NCBI RefSeq assembly: GCF_905171775.1
Contig: NC_053500.1
Span: 127,004,640-127,068,639, forward strand
From: Rana temporaria
Lineage: Eukaryota > Chordata > Amphibia > Anura > Ranidae
Length of the DNA: 64,000 bases
Direction of reading: 5' to 3'
Shown here: positions 44,802 to 56,546 of the stretch, one piece after another
Layout of the letters: each line of letters begins with the position of its first letter
Position numbering within the stretch: position 1 is the first letter of the stretch
The notes under the pieces: generated by a model
Databases searched by the model: none
What the model saw: the letters and a program-made list of their open reading frames with translations, nothing else
What the model was told of the DNA's origin: nothing
Position numbers and translations under genes: made by a program

Positions 44802-45519
44802 GAGCTAGATTCAGGTACATTGGCGTACCTTTTTGGCCGGCGTAGCACATCTCATATGCGCTTTGCCGACGTAAATCAGGGAGCCCAGAACAGTATTCTG
44901 AAAGATCCCGCGCCGTACGTTGCGCCGGCGTAGTGTAATTAGGCCAGCGTAAGCCCGCCTAATTTAAAATAGGCAGGTAGGGGGCGTGTTTCATTTAAAT
45001 TAGCCGTGACCCCATGTAAATGAATTGCCGTTCGTACGGCGCATGCATGCTCAGAATCACGTTGCATATACTCCCTAAGAAACGTCGCCGCAATGCTTTC
45101 GACGTGAACGTAACCTACGCACAGCCCCATTCATGTACCACTTACGTAAACGACGTAAAATTCGACGGCTGTTCCGACGTCCATACCTTAACATTGGCTG
45201 CGCCTCATATAGCAGGGGAAACGTTACGCTGGACCTAAGCCTTACGTAAACGGCGTAGCGGGCGCAAGTACGTTCGTGAATCGGCGTATCTAGCTCATTT
45301 ACATATTCTATGCGTAAATCTATGGAGGCGCCCCTAGCGACCAGCGTAAATATGCACCCTAGATATGACGGCGTACTAAACACTTACGTCGGTCGGAGGA
45401 AGCTGAAATTCAGGCGTATCTAGCTCCCTGAATGGCACGCATAAATACGACGGCGCATCTTCTAACTTACGCGGCGTATCAATAGATACGTCGACGTAAA
45501 GCCTTGGTGAATCTAGCTC
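44802..45519. mobile_element. Inverted-repeat element with GAGCTAGATTCA ends
   Basis: Starts GAGCTAGATTCAGGTACATT and ends GGTGAATCTAGCTC. Interior rich in TACG and CGTA words, without a gene. Confidence 0.87.
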
Positions 45520-45558
45520 AATGTCTACCTAGTTTAAAGAAAAAAAAGAAACAGAGAA

Positions 45559-46022
45559 AGGGCCCTTTCACACGGGACGGATCCGTGATGATCTGCCCCG
45601 TAAACCTCCGCTTGCTCAGCGGGGATCGCTCTGTAACCTCTGCTTGCTCAGCGGGGATCGCTCCGTAACCTCTGCTTGCTCAGCGGAGATCGCTCCACAG
45701 ATCCCCGATGAGCCGGCGGATGACAGGGCGGTCTCCGCACACTGTGCAGGGACCGCCCTGTCAGATCTCCGCTCTCCTCGATGGGGGATCGGATGAACAC
45801 GGACTGTCTGTGTTCACCCGATCCGATCCACAGACGGATGGGAAAATAGAATTTTCCTCCGTCTGCAGAATCGGAGGATTGCGGACACCGATGAGATCGG
45901 GTGTCAGCGGATGTTCATCCGCTGACACCCGCTATCTCATAGGGATCAATGTATCTCCCTTTTTCATCCGTAAACGGATGGATGAAAAAGCGGACATATG
46001 GTCCGCATGTGTGAAAGGGGCC
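45559..46022. mobile_element. Inverted-repeat element with CCCTTTCACA ends
   Basis: Starts AGGGCCCTTTCACACGGGAC and ends GCATGTGTGAAAGGGGCC. Near the left end a unit around CTCTGCTTGCTCAGCGG is repeated three times in tandem (45604-45695). Confidence 0.87.
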
Positions 46023-46067
46023 AAAGACTTCTCTTTAAGCCTCCAATTTTTTTTAGTGTGAAACAAA

Positions 46068-47160
46068 AATTAAAGTATAACTAAAAGGTAAAAGTTATTT
46101 TTAGTATAGGACAGAGCGGAGAAGGATTAGAACACCTGTCAGTTTTTATTGCTGTCTGTGGCACCGTTAAGGAGATCCCCCCTCTCTATTTGTCCTGGTT
46201 GTAAACCCTTCCATATACCCAATGAAGTGACTGGCCTGTTTTATCTATAGCCGTCTTTCCTACATCCATTGAAAGTGCAGAATTTTCACAGGATCTCTGA
46301 GCTCTGAAAAGCAGGGGGTGGAGAGCTGAAGTTACGTCAGTGAGGAGAGCTCTGGGAGCTGATTGGAGGGAACGGATACACCCCAATTTATACAGCACAC
46401 AGGAGCAGAGCTGAGGCTGTGAATTACAGACTGTGCCCTCCCGTTATCATTTTTATCTTGGCATCAGGAAAACTCATTGGTAGTAATGCTGATAGCAGAC
46501 AAATGAAGCAGCAGAGAGAAATGACACTTGGTGCTCTGGATTGAGATAAGCACACACTATGGAAGGATATGCTTTGCTCATATTTCATGTCTGAGGCTTA
46601 CAACCACTTTTAAGGGGAGTATTGCAACCAGATAATTTTTTTTCTTTTATTCTTTGGAGCAGGTAGCCAAGGGGGATACTTAGAAAATAAATTAGGATCA
46701 GATTAGGGATTTAATGGTCTCCCCTGCCGCTTGTGCAGGAACAAATTGAAACACCCAGTAGGTCTAGCATTGGAAAATAATGTCATTCAATTTCCTCCCA
46801 CAATGCAGTGCTGGGTGCCTACAATGCCACTTTCCAGGTAAGGAGTGGCGTCAAGTAGACTGTCATATCAAGTAGACTTATATTTTGCTCTGGAGAAAGG
46901 GGTTTTAATTAACCATAAATGTAGGTTTATTCTATATGAGCAAAGCTCAGGTTCACTTTAAAGCTGACCAGTGAGCAGCACAGCGGTGACAACACTAATT
47001 CTTATTCCGGTTCGGGTGAAACTAGAAGTCAGAGGCAACAGTGCCTTAGATGATCTCACATACAAGCTATGAGACTCAAGTCACAGGAGGTGCACTGCTT
47101 TTTTTTCAGGAGCAATAAAAGACTAAAAAAAGGTAATTTTTTTAGATTACCATTTAAGCA
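46068..47160. other. Intron sequence with one possible old repeat
   Basis: The stretch to about 46612 ends CTTACAACCACTTTTA, resembling the end of the AAAGTGGTTGTAA family, but no good left end was found. The remainder is unassigned. Confidence 0.4.
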
Positions 47161-47255
47161 AAATGGTATTTTCTAGATGTTACCTAAAAGGTAACACATT
47201 GGGATCGACTATACATGTTGTAGTGACCTACATTGTACAATGTATATTTGTGCAG

Positions 47256-47455
47256 AAACACAGAGGCACAGTACCCCTAATACACAGAGGTTTAGGTGCA
47301 TATTGCACAGTGACACAGAGGGGTACAGGCAGTACACCTGTAAGGGGCCCGGAGGTCCCCAGGGGCCCGGATGGCAACCCCCCCTTTTTTTTAGGGGTCC
47401 AGAGGTCCCCAGAGGCCTACAGGGCCCCAGGTGGCAACTCCGACACACACCTGTT
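47256..47455. repeat. Relative of the 51985-52262 repeat
   Basis: Contains GGCCCGGATGGCAACCCCCC and CCAGAGGTCCCCAGAGGCC. The flanking GGTACAGGCAGTACACCTGT also matches the complement of 52235-52256. Confidence 0.7.
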
Positions 47456-47751
47456 GAGCTGTCACTGTGCAGGAAGTAATAAAGCAATCTATAGCAGCGC
47501 AACATATCGCTTCTTTTCCTTTCTCCTGTGCAATCAGGAAGTGATCCCCGGAGGATGAGAGAAGTGCAACCAATAAAGCAGCACAGGTTTCCCACTGCCT
47601 GCTCCCTCTAGTAAGTGTCTGTACAGACAATCATAAGAGAAACCCAGCTGGCTGCCTTCTCTCCTATGCTCAGCTGGGCCGAAGGAGGAAAGAATGGGGA
47701 GGCCTGATCTGGTCAGACCAAATGGAGATCTGCACAGATATTAGTTTAGAA

Positions 47752-48118
47752 CAGGGGTCTCCAAACTTATTATACAAGGGGCCAGTTTACTCTCCTTGAA
47801 ACATTAGGAGGGCCGGACTGTGGCCATCGGGAGTAGAAAAAGTTCCAGCATCAGTTGGTGTCATTGGGCCACATTGTTGATACCATTGGGAGGAAATGTG
47901 CACCATCTTTGGTGTCATTGGGTGGAATTGTGCCCCATGATGGTGTCATTGGAAGGAATGGTCTCCCATCATTGGTGTTATTGGGCCCCATTGTTGGTGT
48001 CATTGGGAAGAACTGTGCCCCTTTGTTGGTGTCACTGAATGAAATAGTGCCCCAAGTGCCAGATAAAATCAAGCAAAGGACCGCATCCGGCCCCTGGGCC
48101 ACAGTTTGGAGGCCGCTG
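47752..48118. mobile_element. hAT-type element (GGTCTCCAA family)
   Basis: Starts CAGGGGTCTCCAAAC and ends AGTTTGGAGGCCGCTG. Both flanks are gtttagaa, a perfect 8-base duplication. The interior contains imperfect repeats around ATTGTTGGTGTCATTGGG. Confidence 0.92.
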
Positions 48119-48126
48119 GTTTAGAA

Positions 48127-49124
48127 GAATGGGCTCAGGTATGTTCGCAGCTCCACGTGCCCGAGCCCACCAGGAAGCTTACACTGCGCAGCGCTAATCA
48201 CAGGCAGCGAGACATTTCCCGATCCGCGGAGATCAGGAAATGTCCCACTTCCTGCGATTTGCGCTGCGCTGTGCAAGCTTCCTGGCGGGCGCGGGGAGTT
48301 GGGAACATGCCTGAGCCCATCCTTACTAGTTTATAGGGCACAGGAACTAACATTTCTGTGACAAAGCGCACATTTTTGGAACACGGGCATACTATTTTTT
48401 TTTTATCTGCCACAATTTGTCAATTGCACATCACATGTACATATAATAAAAAAATAAAAAAAGAGAAAGAGTAAAAAAAAAAGATTGGAAAAACTATAGT
48501 TTATCAAGCCCAGTGTTTGAGGTCAGGTCCACTTTGCTATAATAATGCGTTTAAAATACAATATAATTTTTCATTAAGGGGAAATTAAAGGGTAACACGT
48601 CTTCCTCGCGCTGCCCACATGAATAACAGGTTTTAATCCTTTGCATATATATATTGTAATCGGACACAAATGCAGATGGTGCAGGGTGTCTGACATCAAG
48701 GAAACATCTTGGCGGTAAAGTCACACACTAGGATGATCTATCACATACACTCAGCCGGATGTTGCACAGACCTCGCATTCACCTGCGGCAGTCTGTCTCT
48801 GGACGGCCTCAGGGGACCAGGGAGTGAAAGGCGTAAGCTAATTACTGGACATAAAGAATGGATGGTGTGCTTTCAAGATTCTGCTCTGTGGTTGAGCAAA
48901 CCCCAGGATTCTGCTTCTTAGAATATGGCATTTTAAGGTTTAATTGCCAAGAGCATTACAATGTGGGAAAGGATCTCTCTACAATAAGTGCGTCTGCTCC
49001 TCAAGCAACACAAGAAGCAGAACCCTTTGACATAGGCCTATGCCATATATGTGTTTCAATATGTTACCCACTAAAGTGTATGTAAACCCAAACCCCTAAA
49101 TTATCCATCTATATAGATTATATA
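48127..49124. other. Intron sequence, mostly unassigned
   Basis: The region 48130-48330 has GCGCAGCGCTAATCACAGGC with an inverted GATTTGCGCTGCGCTGTGC, so an inverted repeat may be present. Otherwise nothing was recognised. Confidence 0.4.
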
Positions 49125-50040
49125 CTGTATTTATCGGCGTATAACACGCAAAGGTGTATAACACGCACAGGTGTATAACACGCAAAGGTGTATAACACGC
49201 ACAGGTGTATAACACGCACAGGTGTATAACACGCACAGGTGTATAACACGCACAGGTGTATAACACGCACAGGTGTATAACACGCACAGGTGTATAACAC
49301 GCACAGGTGTATAACACGCACTCTAACTTTAAGAAGTTTCAGGAAACAAACTTTCCGCAGCGTCCTGCACAGTACCCGGACCCCCTGCGCGGGGGCACAG
49401 ACTTCCTGCGCGGGGGCACAGACTTTCTGCGTGGGAGCACAGACTTTCTGCGCGGGGGCACAGACTCCCATTCATTATAAAGCCCCCCTGCACTGCCAGG
49501 AGACCCCCAGTCTCCTGGGTTAGCATTGCCAGCATACTCTAAAGTTGAGAAAACATCACTGTCAACCTCTTCTCATACACCGCTCCTCCTGTGTCACCGG
49601 CGTAAATCGAAGCTTCTAAAAACCTCAACACCGCTCTTTCGTGGACCCGGTCATCTGACTGCTCTGCTGAGTCATTGACGGTCACATGACCGCTCTCCTA
49701 CTCCAATCAAAAGCTACACTCAAGGAGGCAGAATGGGAGGAGGAGAGCATCCAGAAAGAACGGCGCTAATTGAGGTATTTAGAGGCTTCCATTTTCATTG
49801 AGGGTGGCACAGGAGGAGCAGTGTATGAGAAAGGACTGGCAGTAACATTTTCTTAACTTTAAGGTATGAGGGCAGCGCTGTCCCTGGGCCAGAAGAGGCA
49901 GGGCAACTGGTTTGACACCCCCCCAATGGGTGGCAACCGGGCGGACTGCCCCACCGCTGGTAATAAAAAAAAAATATTGGCGTATAATACGCAGGCACAG
50001 TTTACCCTCTATTTCAGGGTAAAAACGAACGTGTTATATA
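49125..50040. mobile_element. TA-flanked element, CTGTATTTATCGGCG family, with tandem repeat
   Basis: Starts CTGTATTTATCGGCGTATAA and runs to about GAACGTGTTATA. Related to 50998-51165 and 10954-11373. The right end is eroded into a TA/CA-rich stretch, so the end coordinate is approximate. Confidence 0.75.
49137..49318 (+). repeat. 17-base tandem repeat, about ten copies
   Basis: Unit GTGTATAACACGCACAG with two early copies reading CGCAAAG. It is an amplification of the element's own end sequence. Confidence 0.95.
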
Positions 50041-50061
50041 TACACATACACACACATACAC

Positions 50062-50385
50062 GCAATTGTTAAAAGTATTGGGACACCTGCATTTACACGC
50101 ACATGAACTTTATTTGCATCCCAGTCTTAGTCCGTAGGGTTCAATATTGAGTTGGCCCACCCTTTGCAGCCATTACAGCTTCAACTCTTCTGGAAAGGCT
50201 GTCCACAAGGTTTAGGAGTGTGTCTATGGGAATATTTGATAATTCTTCCAAAAGCACATTTGTGACGTCAGGCTTTGATCTTGGACAAGAAGGCCTGGCT
50301 CGCAGTTGAGAGTTGAGGTCAGGACTCTGTGCAGGCCAGTCAAGTTCCTCTACCCCAAACTCGTTCATCCACACTATATTGCCAA
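50062..50385 (-). pseudogene. Tc1-like transposon end with transposase C-terminus
   Basis: The minus strand encodes MNEFGVEELDWPAQSPDLN, the block with the last catalytic residue of Tc1 transposases. It then reads ELSNIPIDTLLNLVDSLSRR and VEAVMAAKGG. The outer end reads GTATTGGGACACCTGCAT. Only this end of the element is present. Confidence 0.8.
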
Positions 50386-50387
50386 AA

Positions 50388-50915
50388 ATATTGAGCCACC
50401 CCTACATATCATTTGGTGGAGGGGGATTATGGTGTGGGGTTGTTTTTCAGGGGGTTGGGCTTGACCCCTTAGTTCCAGTGAGGGGAACTCTTAAGGCGTC
50501 AGCATACCAAGACATTTTGGACAATTTCATGCAACTATGTGGAAACAGTTTGGGGATGGCCCTTTCCTGTTCCAACATGACTACACACCAGTGCACAAAG
50601 CAAGGTCCATGAGTGAGTTTAAGGTAAAGGAACTTGACTGAGTCCTGATCTTAACCCGATAGAACAAACTGGGATGAATTAGAGCGGTCCGTAATCAGTG
50701 CCTGACCTCAAAAATGTGCTTCTGAAAGAATGGTCAAACATTCCTATGGACACTCCTAAACCTTGTGGACGGCCTTCCCAGAAGAGTTGAAGGTGTTATA
50801 GCTGTAAAGTTTGGGCCAACTCCATATTGAACCCTACGGACTAATACTGGGATGCCATTAAAGTTCATGTGCGTGTAAAGGCAGGCGTCCCAATACTTTT
50901 GGTAATATAGTGTAT
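50388..50915 (+). pseudogene. Tc1-like transposon fragment, opposite orientation
   Basis: Plus-strand pieces GGGLWCGVVFQG, TLKASAYQDILDNF, then NPDLEQTGMN and WSNIPMDT...SQKS, belong to the same family as 50062-50385. The element ends with CCAATACTTTTGGTAATATA before TAGTGTA. Its left end touches the previous fragment, making a head-to-head pair. Confidence 0.8.
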
Positions 50916-50997
50916 CTGCTTTCACTGACCAATGCGTCTATAGTGTACTGACCCATATACAGTAATTATAGAAGCTATAGCAGAATACACATATATA

Positions 50998-51165
50998 CCG
51001 TATTTATCGGTGTATAACACGCACAGGCGTATAACACGCACCCTAACTTTAAGAGGGAAGTTATAGGGAAAAAACTTTCCACAGCCCCCTGCGTATAACA
51101 CGCACGCACAGTTTACCCTTTATTTTCAGGGTAAAAAAGTGAGTGTTATACGCCAATAAATACAG
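50998..51165. mobile_element. Short TA-flanked element, CCGTATTTATCGG family
   Basis: Starts CCGTATTTATCGGTGTATAA and ends TATACGCCAATAAATACAG; TA on both sides. A 168-base version of 49125-50040. Confidence 0.9.
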
Positions 51166-51562
51166 TATATATTTATAAATGTCCAGCAATTGAGCAATTT
51201 AGTTTGGTGTCCATGGACAATTTGAAGGGTGACAGTTCTCATCCACTGCCTTGCAAAGCAGAAGTGGCATTGTCATCCTTCTGTGCGTGTTCCCAGTGTG
51301 GGACTTCAGACACTCGTGCAGAGCAGTATGTATCAGTGATGTCACTGCCAATGATACACCACAACCCGTTTCACAGCCCTTGTTCGGTATTGTGCCCAGA
51401 TAGAGAAATCAGTCGTCATTTGAAGATCAAAATAAAAAGGGCAATATAAGCAAACATCCTATATACAAAACATGATTGGGGCACAGGGTGTTCTTTAATG
51501 TTTGCTTTTACATCCTTTTTTTTTTTTTAAAAACAGAGGATTCTTCTGAAGTGTAGCTAGAG

Positions 51563-51736
51563 CAGTGTTTCTCAACTCCAGTCTTCAAGGCGCCCCAACA
51601 GGTCATGTTTTCAGACTTTCCCTCAGATGAAAAGGCTCTGGCAGTGAAGGCAGTGAAACTGATCAAATCACCTGTGCAAAATAATGGAAAGCCTGAAAAC
51701 ATGACCTGTTGGTGTGCCTTGCGTTTAGAAACACTG
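51563..51736. mobile_element. Small hAT-type element
   Basis: Starts CAGTGTTTCTCAACTCC and ends GTTTAGAAACACTG; flanks agctagag and agctagac (one difference). Inner arms around AACAGGTCATGTTTTCAG are inverted copies. Confidence 0.88.
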
Positions 51737-51984
51737 AGCTAGACAGATCCAAGGTTCAAACTCTCTAGGTATTGTGCCTTCTGCCCTCCAAACCTAAGGC
51801 AGACTTGTGCTTTGACCCTTCAGGAGCTGGCATCTGCAAACATCTGAATCTCCTCAAAGTTGTTGCTTGCTCACAGGGCCTTTATCAGGAATTATGGGGC
51901 CCCTTACACAGCTTCAGGTATGGGAGGGTTGCTGCCGCCTCAAATTGGGAAGCGAGGGGCTGCCGCGAATTGAGAAGGGGGAGG

Positions 51985-52262
51985 GGGATTGCCCTGGGGA
52001 CCTCTGGGCCCCTTACAAAAAAATAAAAAAATATATATAAAAAAGGGGGGGGGGGCAGCCACCTCTGGGACCTTTAATAAAAAAATAAATAAAGAAAATA
52101 TATACATTTATAAAAGATAAATAAAAAAAGGGGGGGTTGCCATCCGGGGCCCTGGGGACCTCTGGGCCCTTTAATAGAAAAAAATAATAATATATATATA
52201 TAAAAAAAGGAGGGGGGGTTGCCATCCGGGCCCCTTACATGTGTACTGCCTGTACCCCCCTG
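51985..52262 (+). repeat. Imperfect tandem repeat, about 110-base unit
   Basis: Three copies of a unit: A/T-rich ATAAAAAAATATATA, a G run, GTTGCCATCCGGG and GACCTCTGGGCCC. The same word order, GGGGTCC / GGTCCCC / GGGCCCGGATGGCAAC, occurs at 47338-47440. Confidence 0.85.
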
Positions 52263-52568
52263 ATGGCGGCCCTGCTTGCTCAACTATGGGCAAAAAAAGT
52301 TTTTCCTATGCAGTGGTGTTTTGCCCGCACTGCATGGTTTAATTGCTTGTTTTGTCCAGTGGAGCGGAGAAAGCTGTATATACGCACCTGATCCTCCACT
52401 CCACTGCCAATCTCCCAGCTTTCTCCGCTCCTTCTAGAATATTCCCCCACCAGTTATCTGATCATCTGTCATCAAGGGGGCAGCTCTGACATAAGGAAGC
52501 AAAGATTTGCCTCTACAAAGATGGCCGCCGCCATACAGAGACCCAGTGGTGAACAGGAAGCCTACAGG

Positions 52569-52927
52569 CAGGGCCGGCCTTTGGGGTGTGCGAGCTGTGC
52601 GACTGCACAGGGCGCCATGGGCAACAGGGGCGCCGTGCGGCCATTGCAGCTCGCAAAATGGGAGTCCCAGCAGGGCCGGGCAGTCAGCGCAGATTAGGAA
52701 GGCAGCCTCCTAGGGCGCGCTGCCACCTAGGGGCTCCACTGACTCTTGCCTCGCCTCTTCCTCCTCATTGTCACTCCCCAGGCTCCCGGCAGAGGATAGA
52801 GGGGCCCCGGACAACCTCTTTGTGTATGTTTAGGTGACCAGGGGGCAAGGGGTGAAGATGGGGGGGGGGAGGGGGGCGCCACAGGATTAGCTCGCACAGG
52901 GCGCCTGAACACCTAAGGCCGGCCCTG
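52569..52927. mobile_element. hAT-type element (GGGCCGGCC ends)
   Basis: Starts CAGGGCCGGCCTTTGG and ends TAAGGCCGGCCCTG; both flanks are cctacagg, a perfect 8-base duplication. GC-rich interior without a gene. Confidence 0.93.
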
Positions 52928-52998
52928 CCTACAGGCAATACCGATGACTAATGATTTGCCTTCTGCTTGCTTTTGGGTATAGCTTTCATAGTCTAGGC

Positions 52999-53134
52999 CA
53001 GTGATGGCGAACTTTGGCACCCCAGATGTTTTGGAACTACATTTCCCATGATGCTCATGCACTCTGCAGTGTCGTTGAGCATCATGGGAAATGTAGTTTA
53101 AAAACATCTGGGGGGCCAAGGTTCACCATCACTG
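52999..53134. mobile_element. Palindromic hAT-type element, 136 bases
   Basis: Starts CAGTGATGGCGAACTTTGGC and ends AAGGTTCACCATCACTG; flanks are gtctaggc on both sides. The interior is a palindrome around ACATTTCCCATGATGCTCAT. A truncated relative is at 1309-1410. Confidence 0.93.
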
Positions 53135-53335
53135 GTCTAGGCCCTTTTTAATGGGAGCTCTGAGGATCTTACAATCTCACCCTGGGTCACTATGAAAAGC
53201 AGTGTAACAAATGTAAACACAAAAACAGAGTTTAAATAAAGTATCCTGACATGCATGGCTAAGGCTCTCTATGCAAACCGCACCATCCAAAGAATGGAAG
53301 AATAGGAGGTGAACAGCTACAGGACAGGTACTCAC

Positions 53336-53411
53336 AATTTGCATCTCTGTAGTCAGGCTTTCGATGTAGGATTTCAGTTTTTCAGTTGCTTGTAAACATT
53401 CCTGCAGAAAG
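53336..53411 (-). CDS. asap1: asap1 exon: BAR domain (FLQECLQATEKLKSY)
   Basis: A 76-base exon completes Asn then encodes FLQECLQATEKLKSYIESLT and on to TEMQI. It matches the ASAP1 segment NFFQDGLKTADKLKQYIEKL position by position. Two acceptors are possible: ...ttgtag|C at 53411 and a nearer ...ctgcag at 53402. Only the first restores the frame with the upstream exon and the FLQ residues, so it is chosen. The donor is ATT|gtgagt. The segment is amphipathic helix near the end of the BAR domain. Confidence 0.9.
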
Positions 53412-53656
53412 CTACAAATAAGTCATTATTCTGGGATCAAATCGCCACCTTGGGCATACATACGAGCGGGGCAGTTCAGAGGGCATACAATTACCCTAAG
53501 ATACCTAGACACTCCTACAAAAACTGCAGGACACACAGAGAGGTTGGGATTGGTCTTGTTGGTCAGAATATACAACTTATTGAGAAATATTTGGGACTTG
53601 TTTATACGAGGGACCGCAGGAAGTTGTTTGAGCTGTCAAAGCAACACATTCTTCTT

Positions 53657-54620
53657 TTTTAACCACTTAAGCCCCGGACCATTTTGTTACTAAATGTGCG
53701 GGCCACTTTTTGCGATTCGGCACTGCGTCGCTTTAACTGACAATTGCGCAGTCGTGCGACGTGGCTCCCAAACAAAATTGACGTCCTTTTTTTCCCACAA
53801 ATAGAGCTTTCTTTTGGTGGCATTTGATCACCTCTGCGGTTTTTATTTTTTGCGCTTTAAACAAAACTAAAGCGACAATTTAGAAAAAAATCTATATCAT
53901 TTTACTTTTTGCTATAATAAACATCTACAAAAAATATATAAAAAACATATTTTTTTGTTTAGGCCGATACGTATTCCTCTTTTTTTTTTTTTACCAAAAA
54001 TATGTAGACGCAATAAGCGTTTATTGATTGGTTTGCACAAAAGTTATAGCTACTACAAAATAGGGGATAGTTTTATGGCATTTTTATTAATATTTTTTTT
54101 TACTACTAATGACGGCGATCACCGATTTTTATCGTGACTGCAACATTATGGGGGACACATCGGACACTTTTGACCCATTATTGGGACCATTGTCATTTTC
54201 ACAGAAAAAAGTGCTATAAAAATGCACTGATTACTGTGAAAATGCCACTGAAGGGGTTAACCGCTAGGTGGCGCTGTAGGGGTTAAGTGTGCCCTAGCGA
54301 GCGTTTCTTACTGTAGGGGGGGGGATGGGCTGTGTGTGTGACAGGACAGTCATCACCGCTTCTGATTACAGGAAGCGGTGATCACTGTCATTGTCACTAG
54401 GCAGAGCGGGGAGATGCTTGTTAACATTAGCATCTCCCCGCTCTATCTCTCCGTGAGACGATCGCAGGTATCCCCCGGGGCGATCGAGTCCGCGGGATAC
54501 GCAGTCGGGTTCACGGAGCGTGCTTTCTTAAAGGGGACGTATATAAATATACACGTCCTTCTGTCCAGGAGTGCCATTGTGTCAACGTATTTATGCGTGC
54601 AGCGGTCGTTAAGTGGCTGT
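53657..54620. mobile_element. Inverted-repeat element with AACCACTTAAG end
   Basis: Starts TTAACCACTTAAGCCCCGGA and ends near GCGGTCGTTAAGTGGCTGTA. The interior block with GCGTCGCTTTAACTGACAAT occurs in reverse at about 55795-55830. Confidence 0.78.
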
Positions 54621-55017
54621 AAAGGCTTGATCATTCTATGCATAAAAGTAAAAAACTTGTGCGTGGATCTCTCCCCCCAGCTCCTCCTAATAATTACCTG
54701 AGCCCAATCTCAATTCAGTGATGTGCACAGGAACAGTGGCTCTCTCAGGTATATTCCTCCTCATTGGCTTCCGCTATTGTCAATCCCAGCCAGTGAGCAA
54801 ATGAGGAGAGAGTGGGCGTGGGGCCAAGCTGCACTCCATGGGGCAATGTACACACAGAGCAGCAGCTAAGGTGAACCCATAGCAAGCTGTTTGCTGTGGG
54901 GGCACTCAGCAGAAGGGAGAGGCCAGGAGTGCCGGCAGGGGACCCAAGAAGAGGAGGACCGGGGGCTGCTCTGTGCAAAGCTACTGCACAGAGCAGGAAA
55001 GTATAACATGTTTGTTA

Positions 55018-55832
55018 TTTAAACTACTTGCCGACCAGCCACCGTTGTTATACGGCGGCAGATTGGCTCTCCTATGCAAATCGCCGTATCTGTACGGTGG
55101 CTCGCGCGGGCATGCCCATGGGTCGATGTCCGCCGGCGACCCACAATCACCTAGTACAGAGGCAGAACGGGGATCTGCCAGTGCAAACAAGCGGCTCCCC
55201 ATTCTGACAGGAGAGATGTCAGATCTACTGCTCCCAGTGGTCGGTACAGGGATCTCTATCATGTCCCTGGCAGCCCATCCCCCCTACAGTTAGAACACGC
55301 TGAGGGAACACTGTTAACCCCTTGAACGTCCCCTAGTGTTAACCCCTTCCCTGCCAGTGTCATTTTTACAGCACTGATCAATGTAAAAATGCCAATGGTC
55401 CCCAAAAAGTGTCATTTGGGGTCAGATTTCAATGTCGCAGTCCCGCTAAAAAAGTCCCTAAATATTTCCCGTAGTTTGTAGGATCGATAACTTTTGCGCA
55501 AACCAATCAAGCAAACCAATCAATATACGCCTATTGTGATTTTTTTTACCAAAAATATGTAGAAGAATATATATTGGTCCAATCTGATGAATAAATTACG
55601 GTAGTTTTTCATATATTTTTCTTTTTGGATATGCATTATAGGAAAACATTTTTATTTTATTTTTAAATTGACGCTCTTTGTTTATAGCGCAAAAAAAAAT
55701 TGCAGAGATGATCAAATACCACCAAAAGAAAGCTCTATTTGTGTGGGAAAAAAAAAAAGAATAACAATTTTGTTTGGGAGCAGTGTCGCACGACCGTGCA
55801 ATTGTCAGTTAAAGCGACGCAGTGCTGCATAC
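55018..55832. repeat. Relative of 53657-54620 in inverse orientation
   Basis: Starts TTAAACTACTTGCCGACCAG and runs to TTGTCAGTTAAAGCGACGCA. Blocks such as AAAAATATGTAGAAG, AATTTTGTTTGGGAGC and ACGACCGTGCAATTGTCAG mirror 53730-54010. Confidence 0.75.
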
Positions 55833-56137
55833 CCCAATGTCTCCCCTGCAGCTATACAAACACAGATTGTGTTTAAATAGCTGCATCCTTGGCTACAGTA
55901 GCCAAGGAATGATAGCGGAGACCCCGAAAGTCACAAAATACACATCACTGCTGGAGCCATTAGTCACTTCTCAGGAGGAGAAGTGGCCGTAGCAGCTGCC
56001 TGCATCCTCATGGCTCCACCATCCCTCTGAGCCTTCTCCCAGCACTGCATCAGCCATTGGCAGGATTGTCATGGTTCACTGCCTCCTCTCACCTTGAGCC
56101 TCCTCTTTCTTAGTAATAAAGCTGTGGGCACCTCTTA

Positions 56138-56546
56138 AGCCCTGCACACACGATCGGTTTGTCCGATGAAAACAGACCGATGTCATCGGATAAACCGATC
56201 GTGTGTGGGCCCCATCGGTTTGTTTTCCATCGGTGAAAAAAAATAGAACGTTTTAAATTTTTCCTATGGATAACAAAATGATAGACAAAAAAAAAACGAT
56301 CGGCTGCGTGGAAGTCCATCGGTCAAAAATCCACACATGCTCAGAATCAAGTCGATGCATGCTTGGAAGCATTGAACTTCATTTTTCTCAGCATGTCGTT
56401 GTGTTTTACGTCACCGCATTGGACACGGTCGGATTTTTGACTGATGGTGTGTAGGCAAGACTGATGAAAGTCAGCTTCATCCAATATCCGACAAAAAAAT
56501 CTATCGGATTAGATTCCATCAGATATCCGATCGTGTGTACAGGGCA
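56138..56546. mobile_element. Inverted-repeat element, ACACACGATCGG family
   Basis: Starts AGCCCTGCACACACGATCGG and ends GATCGTGTGTACAGGGC; TTA on both sides. Interior has CATGCTCAGAATCAAGTCGA, shared with the copies at 1618 and 25657. Confidence 0.88.

Noticed and set aside
45020..45383. Overlapping Arg-rich and Thr-rich frames of 72-102 codons on both strands
   Set aside because: They lie entirely in the GAGCTAGATTCA element and come from its CGTA-rich composition.
53336..53401. Alternative acceptor at 53402 for the BAR exon
   Set aside because: It leaves the frame out of phase with the upstream exon and drops the FLQ residues conserved in the family; the acceptor before 53411 fits both.
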